DNA from: JACRCT01 sp049841135
Lineage (GTDB): Bacteria; Myxococcota; Myxococcia; Myxococcales; UBA5297
DNA length: 64,000 bases
Direction: 5' to 3'
NCBI GenBank assembly: GCA_049841135.1
Contig: JASGHK010000005.1
Location: forward strand, 2,790,001-2,854,000
Shown here: positions 63,019 to 64,000 of the stretch, one piece after another
How positions within the stretch are numbered: position 1 is the first letter of the stretch
How the letters are laid out: every line of letters starts with the position of its first letter
Position numbers and translations under genes: made by a program
Notes under the pieces: model-generated
Seen by the model: only the letters and a program-made list of their open reading frames with translations
What the model was told of the DNA's origin: nothing
Databases searched by the model: none

Positions 63019-63687
63019 CTAGCGGCACTTGAGCCGGCCGTCTGTCGGGTCGATTCGAGGCCGAGGTGTCGTCTGCCCCACGGGCGTTTGGCACCAGCCG
63101 GCACCTGGCGGGGGAACTACTGAGCAGCATCGTACCCAGGGACCGCCGACCGGCTGGGGCGTGGTGGTGAAGCAGGGTGGCGTGGGCTGCCCCGTGTTGC
63201 AGTCTCCGCTAGGGAGGAAGGCCAGGAACGTGTTGGTCACCTGACGAGGAACATCCGTCCCGACCTCGAAGCTGCAACCCCACCTGGCGGTGCCGTTGTA
63301 GATGGGGTGTCCTGAATCGAAGACCCGTGCTTCGTATGGCTTCCCCCAAGGGTTCAGCGGGAATGTCGGCAGGTAGTGCGTCGTGAACAGTTCCTTGATT
63401 CCTTCATTTGGAGGTGATCTGTCCTGGCAGGTCGAGTGCTCCGTCTGCCCGGGCCAGCGGCCCAAGTCCCCACCAAAGCGTGTAGGGTCTGCTTGGTACG
63501 ACTGGGCGTAGAACCACCGAGCGGCATCGTGGATGGTGGCGATGTCGGTCGCGGCCTTCTGCGCCATCTTGTTGCGCGCGGACTCGATGAAATCCGGGAC
63601 GATGGCTGCGGCGAGGATGGCGGTTACGGCCAGCACGGCTCCGAGTTCGATGAGCGTGAATCCTCGAGCGGTGGGGCGGCGCTTCAT
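63019..63687 (-). CDS. Type IV pilin-like / pseudopilin protein
   Basis: 222 residues. The start ATG 63687 has GGAG 6 nt upstream; an ATG at 63699 overlapping the upstream stop is possible. MKRRPTARGFTLIELGAVLA is a classic prepilin signal with cleavage after Gly and Glu at +5. The hydrophobic helix continues to IVPDFIESARNK. The C-terminal half is Cys/Pro-rich (CSFEVG, PCFTTT, RCCSVVPPPGAGWC), unusual for major pilins and more like minor pilins or type II secretion pseudopilins. It is paralogous to the partial gene upstream, and both probably belong to a pilin cluster beyond the window. Confidence 0.86.
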   Translation of the reverse strand: MKRRPTARGFTLIELGAVLAVTAILAAAIVPDFIESARNKMAQKAATDIATIHDAARWFYAQSYQADPTRFGGDLGRWPGQTEHSTCQDRSPPNEGIKELFTTHYLPTFPLNPWGKPYEARVFDSGHPIYNGTARWGCSFEVGTDVPRQVTNTFLAFLPSGDCNTGQPTPPCFTTTPQPVGGPWVRCCSVVPPPGAGWCQTPVGQTTPRPRIDPTDGRLKCR

Positions 63688-63698
63688 GAAGGACTCCA

Positions 63699-64000
63699 TC
63701 ACTGTACGCATTCGAGTCTGCCCGCCACGAGCATGGGCTTACCCGTCTGGCAGGGGCTCACGGTGACACCCGGCTTCGGGCTGAATGCGCAGCAGCGGAC
63801 AAAGCCGGCAGGAAGGGGGGTGCTGACCTGGCAGCGACGGTCCGGCGGCGGCGGGGGATCGTCGTTGTTGCACTGGGCCAGCGGAATGAAGGACTTGAAG
63901 GCAGCCAGCAGCCCCGTATCGTTTGGCAAATTGGTATCCAGCTCGAAATTGCAGGCGGGCGGAGGGCCGCCCGTTCCCGCCAAGGCATTTGCGTACTCCA
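63699..64000 (-). CDS. Pilin-like protein, C-terminal part (gene continues beyond window)
   Basis: About 100 residues of the C-terminus are visible; the N-terminus lies outside the window. It ends with Cys-rich PLPAGFVRCCAFSPKPGVT and GRLECVQ, closely parallel to the end of the downstream pilin-like protein (VRCCSVVPPPGAGWC, GRLKCR). It is therefore probably another prepilin-type protein. Its stop overlaps an ATG of the next gene (TGATG). Confidence 0.7.
   Translation of the reverse strand, partial: EYANALAGTGGPPPACNFELDTNLPNDTGLLAAFKSFIPLAQCNNDDPPPPPDRRCQVSTPLPAGFVRCCAFSPKPGVTVSPCQTGKPMLVAGRLECVQ

Overview
This window is about 64 kb of very GC-rich DNA, dense with long proteins. The gene content points to a myxobacterium-like (Myxococcota / former Deltaproteobacteria) genome. 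Indicators are a Hanks-type kinase fused to a WD40 region, a Cys-rich repeat of the Myxococcus type, an AgmX/PglI-type TonB-like module, a sigma-54 activator with TPRs, many secreted YD/WD40/FG-GAP-like proteins and many caspase-like proteases. The taxonomic call is inference from gene content. No rRNA, CRISPR array, transposase or phage gene was seen. One tRNA (Pro, CGG) is present.

Layout. 1-3.3 kb: partial radical SAM gene divergent from a TPR/sigma-54 activator. 3.4-13.3 kb: a four-gene Wadjet system of type III architecture (jetABCD; DUF2397/DUF2398/SMC-like/Toprim-like) plus a small membrane protein, bracketed by two diverged direct repeats. 13.4-17.8 kb: a trypsin-like lipoprotein followed by a membrane-anchored caspase. 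17.8-29.0 kb (minus strand): an apparent operon of YD-repeat protein 2, ECF sigma factor, anti-sigma factor, YD-repeat protein 1, a giant repeat-rich lipoprotein ending in a caspase, and a second caspase. 29.4-41.5 kb: three very large proteins. A TolB/CsgG-TPR protein and a kinase-WD40 protein share a novel HEPN-like N-terminus. A 1,309-residue membrane protein diverges from the kinase. 41.6-51.9 kb: an outer-membrane-like protein, a WD40-caspase coupled to a HEPN-DUF4384 protein, and a second membrane-anchored caspase coupled to an HExGH metalloprotease-like protein. 51.9-64 kb: mostly housekeeping or envelope genes (TrpF-like protein, tRNA-Pro, zinc-ribbon protein, PBP4/DacB, FG-GAP protein, GluQ, PEGA protein, M50 protease with TPRs, DksA-like factor, porin-like protein, tandem pilin-like genes).

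The unusual part is 13.4-51.9 kb. It holds five caspase-like proteases, each predicted by signal peptide, lipobox or membrane topology to have its caspase domain outside the cytoplasm. They are linked by stop/start overlaps or close spacing to candidate partners: trypsin, HEPN-DUF4384, metalloprotease, ECF sigma/anti-sigma and kinase. This looks like an envelope-centred signalling or cell-fate island rather than a conventional cytoplasmic caspase defence system. That reading is inference.

A caution applies throughout. At least 17 genes or gene segments need one single-base frame correction to give a continuous family-like protein, often at a short homopolymer. This rate (about one per 4 kb) suggests sequencing or assembly indels rather than mass gene decay. 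Coordinates for such genes are the inferred full extents.
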